Shown here piece after piece: positions 54,501 through 62,283 of a DNA stretch of 64,000 bases. The stretch is from Cellvibrio sp. PSBB023 (GTDB lineage: Bacteria > Pseudomonadota > Gammaproteobacteria > Pseudomonadales > Cellvibrionaceae). Both the position numbers and the translations under genes were made by a program. The stretch covers positions 3,202,001 to 3,266,000 of the forward strand of contig NZ_CP019799.1 of assembly GCF_002007605.1 (NCBI RefSeq), written 5' to 3'. The notes beneath the pieces were generated by a model. The model did no database searches, was not told where the DNA came from, and saw nothing but the letters and a program-made list of their open reading frames with translations. Position 1 is the stretch's first letter. The number at the start of each line of letters is the position of its first letter.

Positions 54501-54593
54501 CAAAAAGCCATTGCCAGCCCCACACGCACAACAGCAACACCTGGCAAAGGCGATGAAACAGACGACACGGATACAAGTGATACGAGTAAATAG
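51537..54593 (+). CDS. Secreted/membrane GH18-like protein at the end of the eCIS structural genes
   Basis: A 1018-aa protein. A signal peptide (SLALLLGFLLPLCAAAQ) precedes a peptidoglycan-binding-like segment (RIQADLFQIY, then LNDGYMGPITWSWMQRFC), a low-complexity Ser/Thr/Asn linker (about 335-370), a GH18-like TIM barrel (about 530-870: TTAYGIYPYWHTTE, FSTFSRVAYFGLSVN, ALIMPMMIANY) and three transmembrane segments (about 880-905, 922-942 and 948-968). The catalytic DxxDxDxE is replaced by NGDGVTLYFKN, lacking the Glu, so chitinase/lysozyme-type activity is doubtful. It is encoded six bases after the ATPase. A role in anchoring or releasing the particle at the envelope is inferred. Confidence 0.7.
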   Translation: MTFATSLRSLALLLGFLLPLCAAAQNLPEGATANKDKCLGYELPYKKYSRAQVTRIQADLFQIYQEDPEWKAAASQRGQPLNDGYMGPITWSWMQRFCGHFALAQAADIVSEFPARLTAIAGFAQQRPTEVTQLVSREFAVWSVNHHTACTLNTQDILYRGSDAQLLQLLLCYQDSVNPPPTIEPSRTTATKVDPHRLYVLREEDFVALEKPEALVEWVKKLIDKPFADEASAALAINDLLKDQTEEWRNQIREQIIAKLTPQNTYQLTDGILESLFKSGIGDALFVELKAVPQTVYTTEESFKAVIRAAIEKASAAEISATTTNPAPSGEGQAPVNSTVDNPANIQSSASQSSTSQSNTIQTNTSIQKNQANLLLIVLASKQKSLLLTEESAQSIISTIPHFPPRLIQLLRVLKDIEYPEGELLHYAVQNKLIKGLLICKVDKPNTLDINIDRLSPTEKEELRTELATIFPSSVTESTDLPICNETHYQNIQREYNQSLRGAIEQVYSEPMPEYNALDIQWSGDACGCVPKEIATTAYGIYPYWHTTETPQKFDFSTFSRVAYFGLSVNNNGHLVQINAKNQAQTLAHSHTESNKAFISTARRYGSKVDWIIEKDWSEYSNEAIDSSTAPLEAVLNNLKLNIVTLLATPLTDVESVLRPYLSLGIAAQPTNGDGVTLYFKNFPTSDAAKKIFESFFNNLKQELKVLAEKRDSFHQNKNRIYVNLLIKQDEFTADEGVFTSINIDQLLNTQQLVDRNLSQIEMQDEVQSVVVLMLEEPYYSALDEIYALTSGTSRALIMPMMIANYADMNKREQRDAMRKGMASDERFKKLAYIHESFGGGAFWPITTWDKPGYEGFNDYVATHFAPGYSESGWNEKLCAYRWQLISIMNIWLIVAIIFVLIVFYIYPQKCKRLPPYIDWLSKPATVVILLLPPIALWDYLLLVDKQFPFFSLPSLLCLSLIGLAVWAGIDSIKELKKVKPNRNLLQYQKAIASPTRTTATPGKGDETDDTDTSDTSK

Positions 54594-54665
54594 TTATTGA
54601 AATCAATACCGGCATGAACTTTACTAAATCCAATCATCAACAAAGGATTAACGCGGGAGCAAATT

Positions 54666-55847
54666 ATGTCTTACACCAGCAAGCAAGCCGCACGTGAATC
54701 ACACGCCGCCGAACAACAAGGCGCAAAACCATCAGCACAACTGTTCAGCGACCAACGCACCTCGACCAGTGCGCAATTAAAGCAGCAGCACATGATGGGC
54801 GCTGTGCAACGCATGGGGGCAGAAGAAGAGGAGCCATTACAAGGTAAATTCGCAACACTGCAACGCGCAGAGGAAGAAGAATTACTTCAAGGAAAATTTA
54901 ATTCAACCGCACCAGCGCAACTCGAACAGAAACCCAATAACACTGGCTTGCCGGACAAATTAAAATCCGGCATCGAAAATATGTCCGGCTATTCCATGGA
55001 CGATGTAAAAGTCCATTACAACTCCGATAAACCTGCACAACTAAATGCGCATGCTTACGCACAAGGCACTGACATTCATGTTGCACCCGGCCAGGAACAA
55101 CATTTGCCCCACGAAGCCTGGCATGTGGTGCAACAAAAACAAGGGCGCGTACAACCCACTATGCAAATGAAAGCTGGTGTGCCGGTAAATGATGATACAG
55201 GATTGGAACATGAAGCGGATGTGATGGGGGCAAGGGCATTAGGTATTGGGCAATCGAGTTATGGCGTAAATAGCACACAATTAAAAATTAAGACAACTGT
55301 GAGTGCCAAGCCTATTCAGTGTTATCTGACGCGTGCGGAGTCCGCTGCGGGAGATATTTTACATCGCGATAGGGCTGATATTTTTGAAGCGGCTACGTTA
55401 GACAAATATAGGGATGTTGCAAGAGCGTGGTATCCCAGTATGAATGATAAAGTTGCAGCTGTAACGGATGCTATTGAAGACGACCGCGATTTAGATTACA
55501 TACGAATGTCAGGTGATACATTGACGGATTATGCTGGTGCCAACGCCATGGTGGGCGATGCTCGAGAACATATGTACGTTCATCGAGGCAATACTATTTA
55601 TCGAGGTGATAGGACAAGAGAGAAACTTCCACACCCTGCATTGGTTGGTTATGACCCTGATGTTGATGGCGCAGGTACATTGCGCGCAACATTTAATAAT
55701 AATACGTTGCGAATTAAAGTGACGAACTCTTCCGGGCATTTTCGACCACCTCAAGTAGATGAGGCAACCAGGAATAAAGTAGAACAAAAAGTGAGGAATG
55801 GAAAACCACCAGGGACTCGAGTTTTTGTAGATATTGTGGATGTCTAA
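54666..55847 (+). CDS. eCIS cargo 1: DUF4157 protein with unknown C-terminal domain
   Basis: A 393-aa putative effector. The N-terminus is disordered with repeated [20 protein letters not shown] blocks. Residues about 95-190 are the DUF4157 module ([20 protein letters not shown], then [38 protein letters not shown] with an HExxH motif), the mark of eCIS cargo. The C-terminal 185 residues are unrelated to cargo 2, more AT-rich, and contain [12 protein letters not shown] and [13 protein letters not shown] do not recognise the domain. No adjacent immunity gene. GGGAG precedes the ATG. An effector or toxin function is inferred from DUF4157 and position. Confidence 0.8.
   Translation: MSYTSKQAARESHAAEQQGAKPSAQLFSDQRTSTSAQLKQQHMMGAVQRMGAEEEEPLQGKFATLQRAEEEELLQGKFNSTAPAQLEQKPNNTGLPDKLKSGIENMSGYSMDDVKVHYNSDKPAQLNAHAYAQGTDIHVAPGQEQHLPHEAWHVVQQKQGRVQPTMQMKAGVPVNDDTGLEHEADVMGARALGIGQSSYGVNSTQLKIKTTVSAKPIQCYLTRAESAAGDILHRDRADIFEAATLDKYRDVARAWYPSMNDKVAAVTDAIEDDRDLDYIRMSGDTLTDYAGANAMVGDAREHMYVHRGNTIYRGDRTREKLPHPALVGYDPDVDGAGTLRATFNNNTLRIKVTNSSGHFRPPQVDEATRNKVEQKVRNGKPPGTRVFVDIVDV
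54930..55245. repeat. DUF4157 module duplicated in cargo 1 and cargo 2 (first copy)
   Basis: About 315 bases of the cargo 1 gene are a close direct repeat of 56125-56440 in cargo 2: the encoded segment is nearly identical, and the DNA is also similar with third-base changes. It indicates gene duplication followed by C-terminal replacement. Confidence 0.8.
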
Positions 55848-55876
55848 TTGCTGTACTGAAAATTAATCGAGGTCAC

Positions 55877-57337
55877 ATGATGAGTTATATCAGCAAAAAA
55901 TCTGTTAGTGATTCCGGGGCACCAAAAAAAATTGCTGATATGACAGCCGCTCCAGCATTTTCAGATCAACGCGCATCTACTGCTGTACAATTAAAACAGC
56001 AAGGGATGATGCACTCAGCTCATTCGCCGAATTCAATCCAACGATTAAGCACGCAAGAAGGTGAACCACTGCAGAGAGAATTTGAAAGCGAGGCGCCCGT
56101 ACAACAGCAAGAGGCCACCGCCAAAACCCCAAACAACACCGGCCTGCCCGACAATTTAAAATCTGGTATCGAAAATTTGTCCGGCTATTCAATGGATGAT
56201 GTAAAAGTTCATTTCAATTCAGATAAACCCGCACAATTAAATGCTCATGCCTATGCGCAGGGAACTGACATTCATGTTGCACCCGGTCAGGAACAACATT
56301 TACCCCACGAAGCATGGCATGTGGTGCAACAAAAGCAAGGCCGCGTGCAGCCTACTCTGCAAATGAAAGCAGGTGTACCGGTGAATGACGATGCAGGTTT
56401 AGAACATGAGGCTGACGTGATGGGAGCCAAGGCGTTAAATCCACAACCTAATAGAGATTTAACTGTTTCTGGGAAACCAACAACGTCAGCATTTCAGCTT
56501 GAAACAAAAATTAAATATACGCCAGGCTATTACACTTATAATCAAAAGTCCCATGTCGTTGGATCAAAAATGGTTGCAGAACTTGATCCTAATGATGAAG
56601 TGAATGGTTCTGAACCGGGCAGCGGTGTACAAAAAACTCTTATGGAAGATTTAAAAAATGTTGGGACCTTTAAAAGTATGATTCGAGGCCATTTATTAAA
56701 TGACAATGTCGGTGGACTCGGAGTGGCAATGAATCTATTTCCGATAACGTCACAAGCAAATTCACGACACAAAAATTATGTCGAGAGCTATGTTAAGCAA
56801 GCCATCAAGGATGAGGGTAAAGGTAAAAAACGAAAGTTAATATATAGCGTTGATGTAGATCCGGCACCTGAGTCTGTTGACTCAGTTACACCAACCGCGA
56901 GTTTTGTGTGTGATGTACGCTGGGATGATGGTACTAAAGTGGTTAGCAATGTGATTGCATCCAATCCTCAAGCAGGCACCACTGGCACTGGCGTTGTTAA
57001 GGATTCGAAAGCAGTGAGTAAAACATTTCGAACAAAAGACTTGCCTAAAGGTTGGGGAAAGATTGGGGCGGGTTATGTAAATGGAAATTCCGATCACGAC
57101 AATACACGTAAACGTACGCAAGTAGAAGGAATAGATAAAATAAAGCTCACCGGGGATGAGTATGGACATTTTGGAAAAGGTGAACCGGAAATTGATGTTG
57201 TTGCAGAACAAGCAAGAACAATTATTGAAGACACATTTGATGATACTAGTGAAGACTACATGATGTATATGGCAGACATTGATCAGCACGAAGCTGACGA
57301 TAATTTGCAGGGGCTAATGAAATACTTTGGAGCATGA
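55877..57337 (+). CDS. eCIS cargo 2: DUF4157 protein with nuclease-like C-terminus
   Basis: A 486-aa putative effector. The DUF4157 module (about 85-185; [18 protein letters not shown] with HExxH) is almost the same as in cargo 1. The C-terminal about 290 residues are different: RGHLLNDNVGG (about 270-280), then MNLFPITSQANSRH follow the RGH-x6-GG-x4-NLxPxT-x3-N pattern of beta-beta-alpha-metal DNA/RNA non-specific endonucleases. The flanks (DSVTPTASFVCDVRWDDGTK) support a compact domain, and the end is acidic. Two ATGs are adjacent (55877, 55880); AGGT is upstream. Likely a toxic nuclease delivered by the particle; activity is inferred. Confidence 0.8.
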   Translation: MMSYISKKSVSDSGAPKKIADMTAAPAFSDQRASTAVQLKQQGMMHSAHSPNSIQRLSTQEGEPLQREFESEAPVQQQEATAKTPNNTGLPDNLKSGIENLSGYSMDDVKVHFNSDKPAQLNAHAYAQGTDIHVAPGQEQHLPHEAWHVVQQKQGRVQPTLQMKAGVPVNDDAGLEHEADVMGAKALNPQPNRDLTVSGKPTTSAFQLETKIKYTPGYYTYNQKSHVVGSKMVAELDPNDEVNGSEPGSGVQKTLMEDLKNVGTFKSMIRGHLLNDNVGGLGVAMNLFPITSQANSRHKNYVESYVKQAIKDEGKGKKRKLIYSVDVDPAPESVDSVTPTASFVCDVRWDDGTKVVSNVIASNPQAGTTGTGVVKDSKAVSKTFRTKDLPKGWGKIGAGYVNGNSDHDNTRKRTQVEGIDKIKLTGDEYGHFGKGEPEIDVVAEQARTIIEDTFDDTSEDYMMYMADIDQHEADDNLQGLMKYFGA

Positions 57338-57360
57338 TCATGTAAAAAACTCTGTGTTAA

Positions 57361-57705
57361 CTATAAAGGCTTCACCGATGGGTTTATTACCCTATCCCGC
57401 ACAAACTCAAATGCCTCCGGGCCCACGCTGTATTCACCGCGATAGGGGTTATCCATTACTGCAATCAGATAGACCAATAGCCCCAACAAGGCCGCCATTA
57501 AAATGTTGAGCGTATTGTGCAAGCGGTAATTGTCGACGATAAATAACCAGCTCACCATAATATTTAAAAATGCACCAACGACTATAACGACATACATTGT
57601 CATAGGTAGGCCGCTGTCTATGCTTTGCAACCTTGCATTATTTAATTCCAATAATTTATTAAATTGACGCAATACTTCTGCATGGACAGTTTTTTCACAC
57701 TCAGT
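57361..57705 (-). pseudogene. DUF4239-like gene remnant (N-terminus missing)
   Basis: The frame runs from an in-frame TAA near 57706 to 57361 with no good start codon. It encodes the C-terminal part of a DUF4239 membrane protein: HAEVLRQFNKLLELNNARLQ, then DSGLPMTMYVVIVVGAF and LIAVMDNPYRGEYSVGPEAF. Full-length family members are about 240-260 aa, so more than half is missing. It abuts the end of the eCIS cargo genes, which suggests that insertion or rearrangement of this locus truncated it. Confidence 0.7.
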
Positions 57706-57712
57706 TAACTAG

Positions 57713-58390
57713 CTATTCAACCTCCAGCGCTTGCTGAAAGATTTTTTTGCCGCGCAAATAACGTTTCAAACAACTTTCATCTGCCAATACTTCCAATAAT
57801 GCGGTATTAAAATCGTAAACCCGCGTATCCAGGCCTTTGTGTTCGATTGCGGCTTCAAAGCCTTGGGAGTGGGCATCGGCGGCGAGGGCGACGGATTCAA
57901 TCATGCCGGTGGCTATAGCCATATTGGCGGGATCGGCAAAAGATTGTTCGCAGGCTTGTGCATCGGTTGCGTGAAAATTGCGGCAGCGATAGGGACGTAC
58001 AGGGTAGGCGCTGCATTGGTTGTCTTGCAGCAGCGGGCATTTCATATTGGTGGTGAGATGTTGTTCCGGTGTGATGCTGCGAATGATGGCGGCATTTTGC
58101 TCTGCATCGCGCTGCACTTGTTGAATTTTTTCCGCACTGAAATGCTTATGCAGGTAATCCTTGATGTTCAACATTTCGTGAGCACGCACTTCCACTTTGT
58201 AATAGCAGCAAAATGCACAACCTGCCTGACAGGCTGGTTTGGTGCTAGCTGTTTGAATAGTAGAGGCGATTAAACGATCGTAACGTGCAAACGAGTGAGT
58301 TAACGCCGCTTGAAATTGTTTGGCAGCAGGTAATTGCTGACTCGCTTTTTGAAATTCTGTTTGGGCCGTCTGTTGAAAAAAATCATTCAT
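57713..58390 (-). CDS. YkgJ family cysteine-cluster protein
   Basis: A 225-aa cytoplasmic protein. Cysteines in CQAGCAFCCYYKVEV, KCPLLQDNQCSAYPVRPYRC and QACEQSF form the CxxxCxxCC...Cx7C...C pattern of YkgJ/Flagellin-lysine-methylase-like zinc or iron-sulfur proteins. The ATG at 58390 (MNDFFQQTAQ) gives the usual length; the frame extends to 58447. Function is not known for most members. It lies next to the DUF4239 remnant and is divergent from the amylase gene. Confidence 0.82.
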   Translation of the reverse strand: MNDFFQQTAQTEFQKASQQLPAAKQFQAALTHSFARYDRLIASTIQTASTKPACQAGCAFCCYYKVEVRAHEMLNIKDYLHKHFSAEKIQQVQRDAEQNAAIIRSITPEQHLTTNMKCPLLQDNQCSAYPVRPYRCRNFHATDAQACEQSFADPANMAIATGMIESVALAADAHSQGFEAAIEHKGLDTRVYDFNTALLEVLADESCLKRYLRGKKIFQQALEVE

Positions 58391-58845
58391 GGCTAGATTA
58401 GCTCTTTGATAGACATCACTGATCCGGAAAACTGTTAGCGCAATCATCCCGTGAAATTACAAAACAAGGAAAACCCGACGAACTGAATACGTATGCAACA
58501 GTCTGGTTAATTAATAACAAATGGCTTTAACTATTACCAGTGCTACGGCACTACCATTAGCCGCAGTTGCCTGCTGTCTGTGCGGCGCTCTAGTGAAATA
58601 ACAATAACTCTGGATAGAGCTCAGGTCACAACCATTTTTTAGTCGTCATCACCACCGTGCAAACCACAGGGTGAGCAGTGACTTTCGCGGATGATTTCAT
58701 CCATTCTCATGCAGTATTTTTTTCAGGCTTATTCGCTTGAGGGATTTGTACTGCCGTAAGAAACCGAATAACCATAACATTTAACACTGACTACAACTGC
58801 CATACCGCTGCGTTATTGCACCGTCCACGGCAGAGGAGAACCACT
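58391..58845. other. Divergent intergenic region before the amylase gene
   Basis: A 455-bp region with the promoters for the cysteine-cluster gene and the amylase. No ORF, terminator or clear palindrome was recognised; AGGAG at 58832-58836 is the amylase ribosome binding site. Confidence 0.5.
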
Positions 58846-60264
58846 GTGAGAAATCATTTTTTAACCCGCTTGATCGGCAAAGCGTCATTAACCTTTACTC
58901 TCGCGCTGGCCAGTATTGCCAGTGTACAGCACGCTAGTGCGGACGCCATTTTACATGCGTTTGACTGGAACTATAGCGATGTTTCTGCCAAGGCCACCGA
59001 AATTAAAAACCTTGGCTACAAAGCGGTATTGGTCGCGCCACCGTTAAAATCCAATTCGGCTAATTCAGCCTGGTGGCAACGTTACCAGCCTCAGGATATT
59101 CGTGTGATTGACCATGCACGCGGCAACAAGCAGAGCTTCCAAACCATGGTGAACGCGCTGAATGCACAGGGCGTGGCAGTGTATGCCGATATCGTATTGA
59201 ACCACATGGCAAATGAGCGCAATGGCGCTACGGATTTCCCCGGCTCTGCCGCGATTAGTACCTATAACTCCAACACTACTTACTGGAACAATCAAAAATT
59301 ATTTGGCGATTTAACCCAGGGTTTATTTGGCGGTTACGATTTTAATCCCGCAAATTGTATTAGCGATTATAACGATGTATGGCAAGTACAAAACTGGCGC
59401 CTGTGCGGTGGCAGTGGCGATACAGGCTTGCCAGACATGAACCCCAACAGTTGGGTGGTAACGCAACAGCGCAATTATTTAACCGCGCTGAAAAATATGG
59501 GCGTAAAAGGCTTCCGCGTAGATGCCGCCAAACACATGACGGCCTATCACCTGAATCAAATTTTTACGTCGACCATTAAAACCAATATGTATGTATTTGG
59601 TGAAATTATCACCGGCGGTGGTGCGGGCAATTTGGATAACGATCGCTTCCTCAGCCCTTACTTGCGCGATACCGATCACAAAGCTTACGATTTCCCACTC
59701 TTCCATAGCATTCGCAATGCCTTTGGTTTTGGCGGCAGCATGAGTTCGCTGGTAAACCCGCAAGCGGTAGGCCAGGCGATTGATTCTTTCCGCGCGGTGA
59801 CCTTTACCATCAACCACGATATTCCCTTGAACAGCGGTTTCCGCAGCTGGATTATGGATGCAACCGATGAGAAATTAGCCTATGCCTACATTATGGGACG
59901 CGATGGCGGCAAGCCATTAATTTTCAGTGATAGTACTGGCACTGATACAAATCGCTGGGTGAATGCTTACAAAGCGCCCCATATTGCAGCCATGATTCGC
60001 TTCCATAACACTGTGCAAGGCCAAGGTATGGAAGTGCTGGCACACAATAGTTGCGCGATTTTATTCCGCCGTGGTGAAGAGGGTGTGGTGGGTATTAATA
60101 AATGCACCAGTCAACAAAACTTCAGTGTGAATACCAACAATCGCTTTAAGTGGTATCGCAATTACCGCGATGTGCTGACCAACAACGCTTTGGTTTATAT
60201 CAATAGCAGTAGCTATACCTTTGCCTTACCTGCACGCACAGCGCGTATGTGGTTGCCGGAATAA
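58846..60264 (+). CDS. Secreted alpha-amylase, GH13
   Basis: A 472-aa secreted amylase. After a signal peptide (LTFTLALASIASVQHASA) the GH13 barrel starts ILHAFDWNYSDV. Region I is VYADIVLNHM, region II GVKGFRVDAAKHM (nucleophile Asp), region III YVFGEIITGG (acid/base Glu) and region IV FTINHDIP (transition-state Asp). The C-domain ends LPARTARMWLPE; there is no starch-binding module. It hydrolyses internal alpha-1,4 bonds of starch outside the cell. The GTG at 58846 has AGGAG nine bases upstream and gives a proper signal peptide; the TTG at 58816 is unlikely. Confidence 0.9.
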   Translation: MRNHFLTRLIGKASLTFTLALASIASVQHASADAILHAFDWNYSDVSAKATEIKNLGYKAVLVAPPLKSNSANSAWWQRYQPQDIRVIDHARGNKQSFQTMVNALNAQGVAVYADIVLNHMANERNGATDFPGSAAISTYNSNTTYWNNQKLFGDLTQGLFGGYDFNPANCISDYNDVWQVQNWRLCGGSGDTGLPDMNPNSWVVTQQRNYLTALKNMGVKGFRVDAAKHMTAYHLNQIFTSTIKTNMYVFGEIITGGGAGNLDNDRFLSPYLRDTDHKAYDFPLFHSIRNAFGFGGSMSSLVNPQAVGQAIDSFRAVTFTINHDIPLNSGFRSWIMDATDEKLAYAYIMGRDGGKPLIFSDSTGTDTNRWVNAYKAPHIAAMIRFHNTVQGQGMEVLAHNSCAILFRRGEEGVVGINKCTSQQNFSVNTNNRFKWYRNYRDVLTNNALVYINSSSYTFALPARTARMWLPE

Positions 60265-60288
60265 CAATTGGTTTGATGATTGATCCAC

Positions 60289-60322
60289 AAAAACCCGGCG
60301 GTGGAAACACCGTCGGGTTTTT
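60289..60322 (+). terminator. Intrinsic terminator of the amylase gene
   Basis: A 10-bp GC-rich stem (CCCGGCGGTG/CACCGTCGGG, one G-T pair) with a GAAA tetraloop, flanked by A- and T-runs. Confidence 0.85.
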
Positions 60323-60492
60323 ATCGCGCGTGCATTCGGAAAATTACCTTTCCTTTCACTTGTCGGGTTTATCTATTTCACTGCAAGGGTAATAATCGCC
60401 CCCGATAATAAAGGGTTCGCAAAGGCGAGCATCGCCGCTTTTGCCTGCCACAATAAATCTACAGGTCTATCATCAACAAATTTGAGGCATCT

Positions 60493-61581
60493 ATGTGGAA
60501 ATCTGTCTTACTGCTTTCATCCGTTATCGCGCTTTCCGCGTGTAATCACCAACCAACCAACCACAAGGCCACAGGTGAATCCGGCAGTGCCGCTGCGGTG
60601 ACGGCGCAGGGTTTTACCGGCGAACAGCTGCGCTTGATTGGCCGGTTTGATACCAGCACCCAGGGCAAAGCACAATTTACCTGGCCGGGCTCTGCCGTGG
60701 AGTTTCGCTTTAGTGGCACCAGTGCCTCCATCGCATTAGGCAGTACAGGTGATGTTCGCTTTCAGGTTGACGTAGATGGTGCCGTGCAGGATTTGTGGGT
60801 AAAAAATGGTGAAGCAACCTATACCCTGGCCAGCGGATTAACCAAGGGCGAACACACAGTGCGCCTCACCCGTTTAACCGAGTCCTTTGCGTTGGTGACT
60901 AGCTTGCTGGGCGATCCCATCGTCGATGGAAAATTATTGCCCGCGCCCGCTGCTGCGCCGCGACGTTTGCTGGTGATTGGCGATTCGATCACCGCCGGTT
61001 ATGGCGTGGAAGGTGCGGATCAAAGCTGCCATTACGAAGCCCACACCAGTAACCAACAATTAACCTATGCAGCGCTGGCAGCCAATGAATTAAACGCAGA
61101 CTTGCACGCAATTGCCTGGTCGGGTATTGGCGCATGGCGTTCTTATGGCGAAAAAACACCGGTTAACCCGAGCATTTTAGTGCGTTACCAACGCACCCTT
61201 GCCGACGATGCCAACAGCCGTTGGGATGCCAGTCAATATCAGCCCGATGCGATATTAATCACCATAGGCACCAATGATTATTGGGAAGGTTCGGTAAGCG
61301 ATGACTATCGCGCGGGAATGAAAACCTTGATCGGCATGGTGCAAGCAGACTATGCCAACAAACCGGTGTATTTAATTCTTAGCCCTATGCTGGGCGGTGT
61401 ACAACGCGAATCGCAAAAAACCATTTTAGGTTCGCTAGTATCGCGTAATGTGAAAGTGATTGACCTAGGCAAAATTGAACCCACCGATGGTTTAGGCTGC
61501 GATTGGCACCCGAATAAAATCACCAACCAACGCATGGGTAAGGCGCTGGTACAACAATTAACAACCGATCTGAAATGGTAA
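60493..61581 (+). CDS. CE2-type SGNH acetyl esterase lipoprotein
   Basis: A 362-aa lipoprotein. LLSSVIALSACNHQ is a lipobox with Cys17. Residues about 45-150 are a jelly-roll (FTWPGSAVEFRFSGTSASIA), then an SGNH domain: block I VIGDSITAGYG (Ser), block II AWSGIGAW (Gly), block III ITIGTNDYW (Asn), block V CDWHPN (His). A jelly-roll followed by an SGNH domain is the layout of CE2 acetylxylan/oligosaccharide esterases known from Cellvibrio. It would remove acetyl groups from hemicellulose fragments at the cell surface. A strong terminator follows. Confidence 0.85.
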   Translation: MWKSVLLLSSVIALSACNHQPTNHKATGESGSAAAVTAQGFTGEQLRLIGRFDTSTQGKAQFTWPGSAVEFRFSGTSASIALGSTGDVRFQVDVDGAVQDLWVKNGEATYTLASGLTKGEHTVRLTRLTESFALVTSLLGDPIVDGKLLPAPAAAPRRLLVIGDSITAGYGVEGADQSCHYEAHTSNQQLTYAALAANELNADLHAIAWSGIGAWRSYGEKTPVNPSILVRYQRTLADDANSRWDASQYQPDAILITIGTNDYWEGSVSDDYRAGMKTLIGMVQADYANKPVYLILSPMLGGVQRESQKTILGSLVSRNVKVIDLGKIEPTDGLGCDWHPNKITNQRMGKALVQQLTTDLKW

Positions 61582-61619
61582 TGTTTTAGCCATTCTTTAT
61601 TGGCATTCTATTGGCATTG

Positions 61620-61658
61620 AAAAAATGGATGGCGAAGGTTAGTCGCCATCCATTTTTT
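61620..61658. terminator. Bidirectional intrinsic terminator
   Basis: A perfect 16-bp stem (AAAAAATGGATGGCGA/TCGCCATCCATTTTTT) with a 7-base loop lies between the convergent esterase and CDF genes and serves both. Confidence 0.92.
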
Positions 61659-61659
61659 A

Positions 61660-62283
61660 TTACGCGTGATTTAATTCCTGTCGCGCCTGTTTTGTTACCT
61701 GCCAGGCTGCGCTCAATGCCAGTGAGGCCATAATCACCGCGACAATTAAATCCGGCCATGCCGTGCCGGTGCCAAACACACCGATAGCGGCAATAATCAC
61801 CGCAACATTTCCTAACGCATCATTGCGCGAACACAACCACACACTGCGCATGTTGCTATCGCCATTGCGATAGGCGTAAAGCAATACTGCCACGCCCACA
61901 TTGGCAGCCAACGCCAGCAACCCGATAAGGCTCATGGTTTGCGCGTCAGGCAATACGCCTGTAATTAGATTCCACACGGCATGAATCAAAATACCAATGC
62001 CAAACGTGGCCATAAATCCGGCTTTCACCAGCGAGGCTTTTGCGCGTATTTGTACACTGAGCGCCAGCACCCACAGGCTAATACCATAATTGGCTGCATC
62101 GCCAAGGAAGTCGATAGAATCCGCGAGCAGTGACACAGAGTTGGATGCAACACCAAACACAATTTCCACCACAAACATCAGTGCATTTACGATCAATGCA
62201 ATCCAGAGAATGCGACGGTAGTTGGGATCGGGCAAATTGGATGGTTGATGATTGTGGTCGTGATTACAGCAATGGCCGCTCAT
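61660..62283 (-). CDS. Short CDF-type cation transporter
   Basis: A 207-aa membrane protein. It begins with a histidine/cysteine-rich tail (MSGHCCNHDHNH) and has six hydrophobic segments; SVSLLADSIDFLGDAANYG carries the TM2 metal-site acids and WLCSRNDALGNVAVIIAA the TM5 site (D-x3-N-type). The usual C-terminal cytoplasmic domain is absent, as in short CDF-like proteins. TAGGAG precedes the ATG at 62283, which is chosen over 62334. Likely exports zinc or a related divalent metal. Confidence 0.82.
   Translation of the reverse strand: MSGHCCNHDHNHQPSNLPDPNYRRILWIALIVNALMFVVEIVFGVASNSVSLLADSIDFLGDAANYGISLWVLALSVQIRAKASLVKAGFMATFGIGILIHAVWNLITGVLPDAQTMSLIGLLALAANVGVAVLLYAYRNGDSNMRSVWLCSRNDALGNVAVIIAAIGVFGTGTAWPDLIVAVIMASLALSAAWQVTKQARQELNHA

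Noticed and set aside
29956..54593. Type VI secretion system because of VgrG and PAAR genes
   Set aside because: No TssJ/L/M membrane complex, TssK, or ClpV; sheath is a single long phage-type protein and DUF4255, LysM hub, CIS tape measure and DUF4157 cargo are eCIS marks.
51537..54593. Active chitinase or lysozyme
   Set aside because: The expected catalytic DxxDxDxE is replaced by a sequence without the Glu, so only a GH18-like fold is claimed.
29956..57337. Prophage or R-type tailocin
   Set aside because: No terminase, portal, capsid, integrase, repressor or lysis cassette; AAA+ ATPase and DUF4157 proteins are not phage tail genes.
57338..57712. Immunity gene for the cargo toxins
   Set aside because: The only frame here is a minus-strand DUF4239 remnant without a start codon.
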